A stretch of 64,000 nt of DNA from Lethocerus indicus (lineage: Eukaryota > Arthropoda > Insecta > Hemiptera > Belostomatidae): contig JACDQD010000008.1 in NCBI GenBank assembly GCA_019843655.1, positions 13,860,442 to 13,924,441 on the forward strand, in the 5' to 3' direction. Both the position numbers and the translations under genes were made by a program. Below the pieces are notes generated by a model. The model was not told where the DNA came from and searched no databases. It saw only the letters and a list, made by a program, of their open reading frames with translations. Shown here in pieces: positions 59,701 to 64,000 of this stretch. How positions within the stretch are numbered: the stretch's first letter is position 1; each line of letters opens with the position of its first letter.

Positions 59701-62700
59701 TCCGAGTATAAATTATTATTTATTTATTTTTCTTTATCGCAGTAATCGCAAACTTGTATTCGATAAAAATTATTTTTTGTTACCGGGTCAAATTTAGAGC
59801 GCCCATCAAATATTATGGTGCCGCGCGCGGGGTATCAGATCCGTGCTTGCTCACGTATATCAACAACTTCACTCTCACGCCACACATTCATATACAACTT
59901 AGAAGTTCATACCTCAGGGTTACCGCCTCTGGCTAGCGCGTGACCGCAAAGCAGAGTGGTCAAATGTAAGCCCACTTTAAAATGTACTATTTTAAAAGCA
60001 GTTGGAATAAATAATTTAACTCAAATATCGGAATAAAGTTTAAGATTAGGAACCTTTATAGATAATCTATTTCTTATTTATCGCCACTCTTGCGATCCTT
60101 CGCCTCCACTCGCACATTTTGCCCCTATGTTAGAACGGTTTGAGAATATTGGTATTCCGGTCCGTTGCTGACGACCAAAAAAAAACGGCTCTATAAAATG
60201 TAACTAAACAACGATATTCATAAATTTGCAACACGAGCGTGTGTGCAATTGTCAGTTTTTCCATTAAGTATTGTCCATCATTTATAAGCCATGCCCGAGA
60301 GTATCAATCATTCCCCTCGTTTGTGTTTTTCTTCGATTTCTCAGTACCTAAATTTTATGTTACCGTCCGATCGTTATCGTTTTAGAGAGCGAAAGGCGCG
60401 CCAGGATCAATATTAAATATTCGGCGGCTCGAAATTAGATTTGCGCAATCGGATTTGTTTCTGTTTTCGCCATATTGGGGCCGGCACTCCGTGGCCGGAG
60501 ACGTACGCCGGAGCGGATAAATGTTTACAACCGGCGGGTAAAACACAATTACCGCCAAAATAATAGCGCCGTCGGTACTGGTAATGCCATTCGTTAATTG
60601 ATGTTGCCCCGCACCGGCCATTGTTCGATCCACCGTTATAATTAGCCAGGAATTGGTCTCCCGCAATTGCAAATATACAGTCGGTCCCATACAGGCGCAT
60701 AATGTATTGCGGTATAACCGCCGCATACAGCTCCGATACGTACGGAATCACACGGGCCCAAAAGTACTCCGAACATCGTCTACCGAGACTTAGCATCCTA
60801 AGTGATTTTTTAGCTCTATATGTCCATAGGACCAATATGTCCTTCCATGTCCTTCCAATATGTCTATAGGAAAAACTCCTTATTATGAAGAAAAAACCTC
60901 TTTTATGCTCCGACGCTGACAAATTAAAAATACATCTGGGAAGCGAGATTAAAGTTACTAATTTTGACTCATCGCTACAATCTAATCTACAGTTTGTAGA
61001 GATTAACAAGTGCTTGTGGATTAATAAATCGCTCGAAAAAAATATTATCTTACACAGACTTTGAATGGCAGATAATATCTCTCGCAGAAAATTATCGAAA
61101 ATGTCTCGGGGTATTTTCTTTTTCAGAACATTGTACTCCGCTATGTTTTCTCAATTTCCTTTTCACTTTTTATTTCAAATTACCTATTCAACTGCCGTCA
61201 GCCTTTTTTAAATTCCCCTTCATAAAGCACGAAGTGTGTGGCCATCGTAGGCTTTGGGTATCCGGAAAAATTACAATCTGGAAGTACGGTATTTCAAATA
61301 ATTCGTAGCCAGGTGAGAATGAGCTAGTTATTATATCAATCCCTATCAAACGTTAGTTGGAAATAGGTCCTCTGTAGTACAAGAAGGGACATTGTGGACA
61401 GTAGAGGTGTTGTAAAGGGACCGGCCGTCTATTAGAGCGGGCCTAATCGATTTTATGTTGCCGTCCGCGGAATACGGAATGGGAGCGGGCCTAGTGGGAG
61501 GGGGGTCAGGTTAAATGTGTGCCCCGCACAAGCCCGCACCTGTTAGCTAACCGGCTAATTATCGGGGCCCCTATCCTTATCCCTATCCCTATCCTCAATC
61601 TCGTCTCGTCCGCTATAAATCATGCATGGATACACGACAACAAGCCCCCATCCATGTTATCATCAGGAGGCAGTTTCGAAGCCCCCCCGGTCCGGGCCGG
61701 GATGAACTCCGATTAACTGGCGCACAAATGTTCTAATAATGAAATCCAATCGGTTCCCCCCGTCTATTCTTATATCCAAGCCGATTGTCGACCGAAGTAC
61801 TGCAGTCGAAAGGAATCTCACTCGGGTCCCTCACCGGAATTCGAATCAACCCGTGAAAATGGAGTTAAAAATTGCGTCGATGCAATTTTCCGTCGAACAT
61901 TATACTTATTTATTTTCGGAACCAGTTTAGAAGGGCTGCTCTTTTTTCCTCAATATTTGTAAAAAAATATTGTGCGAAAACAATGAAGAAATAAATGCAG
62001 AATATTTGACGAATAATACCGAATTATTGTCCAATCTATTTTGCATTTCGGTCGAAGGAGTTTTCTCGGCAGTTTTTCAACAGATACGGGACACTTTTAC
62101 TGGCGTACAGGATGCTCGGGTGGGTAGGGGGGAGATAAGGGGGAAAGGTGGAGATAGAAAACGTTACCGGGGTGGATGATGGCGGGTGTAGGTTAAATGA
62201 TTGATCAACGGTGATGGCTTTGAGGTCTCGGAGTTAATAACATTTTGGCGGGGCCGTGAAGCATCCGCGTGGGGCCACCGCCATAATAGCCACTCATCTC
62301 GGTCCAATCATAATTCCGCTCTCAAAGTGCGCGTTTTAAATATCTCCGGCCAATTTCGCTCAGTTTCACTCAATCCGTCTCAACGGAAACCATAACAAAT
62401 AAGAGATTAAACAACGTGGTAATAATAGAATTTACTTATTTAGTTTTTAAGTTATTCTTTTTTAATATTTCGCGGCAGCACCAATGACTATCGTGGGGTA
62501 TTATTAAGTCCGGATTATCGTATTGTGAAACGGGTTATGATTGTCGAGCGGGTAGATTCAAAAGAGATAGGGCGCGAACCGGGACCCCGAATGGGTTTTT
62601 AATGGGGACCCGGCGCCTTATCGGTTCAGCCGTTATAAGATTTGCCACCCTTCCCCCTCTCGGCCCATAAAATCGGCCCGCTTCCGTTTACGGACATCGA

Positions 62701-63741
62701 GCCGGCCGTCCCCCCCTTAAAAGAATTGTCCCGCCTGTACCAATTTCGAGGAGCTCTCGAGACTTTCTGAGATTGTCACTTTCAGGGCCCTAATTCCGTT
62801 CGTATAATGCCCCCCCCCCTTTTCCCCGCCTCCCAGAAGGACTTCGTCGCCCGACTGATTGGATCTGACGTTGATTCGATTGCGCCCCGAAACGTCGGAG
62901 TAATGTCGGATAATAATCGAGGACGAAACATAAATGGGACGGATCTAATGAACGTCACCCGAAGACCAGTTCGCTAATCTCCTATTTCCAATTCTCATTT
63001 GTGCGACACCAATCATGAGAGACACGGGAGAGGCGTCTGAAAAAAATACGAATATTTATCGACTTGTTCTTAATAGGGGAAAAAGATGAAACTATTAAAT
63101 ATAAACTACTTATTAATGAGACTTTTGAATTTTATTAATGAGACTTACCAGTTTTATAACTTTTCAATTTTTGTTAAATTATTTAATTATGTACTATTAT
63201 AAGTATGAGCATAGCGCTATTAAACGTGTTATTATTGGCTATTTGAAACATTTCGTTATAATGCAAAAAATATTTTTTAGTAATTTGAAGTAATTTTGTA
63301 TGCTAACGTATACGCCAGACAAAATATTAATTCAAACTTTTATTTTAGATCTTTTTTCTTTTATTTTAGTTCTTAAGCTATTAATCTGTGACTGAAACTA
63401 GGCTACGACTGGTAGCTCTTTCGTCTTATTATTTTAGCATAATAATGCTAAATATTAGAAAAAGATTTTATAAATTAGTCCTAGGCCCTTGGCATAGTTC
63501 TAATTCGTTAAAATGCTCATGTTATTGTTGTTAAGACTAGGCAGCGTTATACTTATTGCCAGAATACAGGTTTTACAAACAATTCCTAATTTTTTTTACT
63601 CTCTAAAACAAAAGTGTACGTTGCAGTAACTGTAAGAGGAATAATTCAGTCCGTGGGATTCATAGGCCGGGGCTCGGTGGAGGTCATCAACAAACTACGG
63701 CCGTTGGTAAGCGACGCGAACTGTAATCCCTATTAAAATGT

Positions 63742-63910
63742 TCGATCTACGAAACGGGGTTGGTTCGGTCAACAACCCGTTGTGTGAGCGCCGGGCCGTG
63801 GTGGGGGAGGGGTCGGGGGTTCGAATCTTCAGTTTGCCAAATAGGTAGAACCCAGGTTCTACCTAACTTGCAAAATTTAGGGGTTCGTACCTCGTACACA
63901 CATGTAGCAC
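63742..63910. repeat. Possible tRNA-related repeat with a perfect hairpin
   Basis: GGGTTCGAATCTTC at 63817-63830 matches the polymerase III B box, and a GGTTCGTACC motif follows at about 63881. Between them TAGGTAGAAC and GTTCTACCTA (63842-63865) form a 10-bp perfect stem with a 4-base loop. The A box is not convincing. The segment may be a SINE fragment that continues past the window. Confidence 0.3.
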
Positions 63911-64000
63911 CAATATCCATACGGTATTTTACAAGCAATCACCGGAGGATATTATTTTGAAATAAATTAATTAATATACAGAATAATGATATACGCCATC

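Larger units (their letters stand above)
55275..63741. other. Non-coding segment with microsatellites, no gene seen
   Basis: Contains a CCT/ACT repeat, a GC-rich block at about 55750-55970, a long (TA)n at 56.65 kb, CCTATC-type short repeats at about 61570-61596, and GC-rich CpG patches at about 60420-60550, 61440-61560 and 62560-62850. Frames near 57.4-57.8 and 60.4-61.0 kb are long but unrecognised, and the latter lacks an ATG at its start. Confidence 0.45.

Noticed and set aside
60413..61009. 198-codon minus-strand open frame, the longest after the zinc finger gene
   Set aside because: It opens at TTG, has no ATG for many codons, shows no recognisable domain and includes a locally repeated ATATGTC(C/T)ATAGG segment. 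Treated as chance.
61570..61596. CCTATC repeats as a possible interstitial telomere
   Set aside because: The insect telomere unit is TTAGG (CCTAA); this unit differs and is very short.

Overview
This is a stretch of an animal nuclear genome, almost certainly an arthropod and most likely an insect. The evidence is a split visual-type G-protein gamma gene very close to Drosophila Ggamma30A, jockey-clade LINE copies, a mariner-like relic, many (AT)n, (CT)n and (GT)n microsatellites, a base composition that swings between AT-rich and CpG-containing GC-rich patches, and very low coding density. I cannot name the species.

Two genes can be supported, both on the minus strand. At 2962-3756 an uninterrupted 264-codon frame encodes a protein with four U1-type C2H2 zinc fingers of the ZNF346/ZNF385/ZMAT kind. 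The second is Ggamma30A (G protein subunit gamma-e). Its first coding exon is at 39086-39196 and its last at 7975-8080, with a phase-2 intron of about 31 kb between them that fills half the window. As read here, the first exon lacks two bases relative to the family frame. Unless this is a sequencing error, the reading frame is broken before the prenylation motif.

Layout: 1-2961 is AT-rich and non-coding. The zinc finger gene follows at 2962-3756. From 3757 to 7974 lies the zinc finger upstream region and the Ggamma30A 3' side. From 8081 to 39085 is the giant intron. It holds a 247-bp tandem duplication, a long CT tract, a 5'-truncated LINE with target-site duplication, a mariner-like relic, a foldback element, two pairs of diverged dispersed repeats, a 12-copy 71-bp satellite flanked by a direct repeat, a small LINE relic and a tRNA-derived SINE. 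From 39197 to 64000 is the 5' side of Ggamma30A with no recognisable gene. It contains a second LINE insertion, a 31-base poly-C run, a second foldback copy, a TATA/initiator pair before a hydrophobic 22-codon ORF, and a tRNA-like repeat at the right end.

The two genes have no obvious functional link beyond sharing a strand. Most other open frames start at non-ATG codons, match no family I recognise, or are translations of repeats, so they are not annotated as genes.
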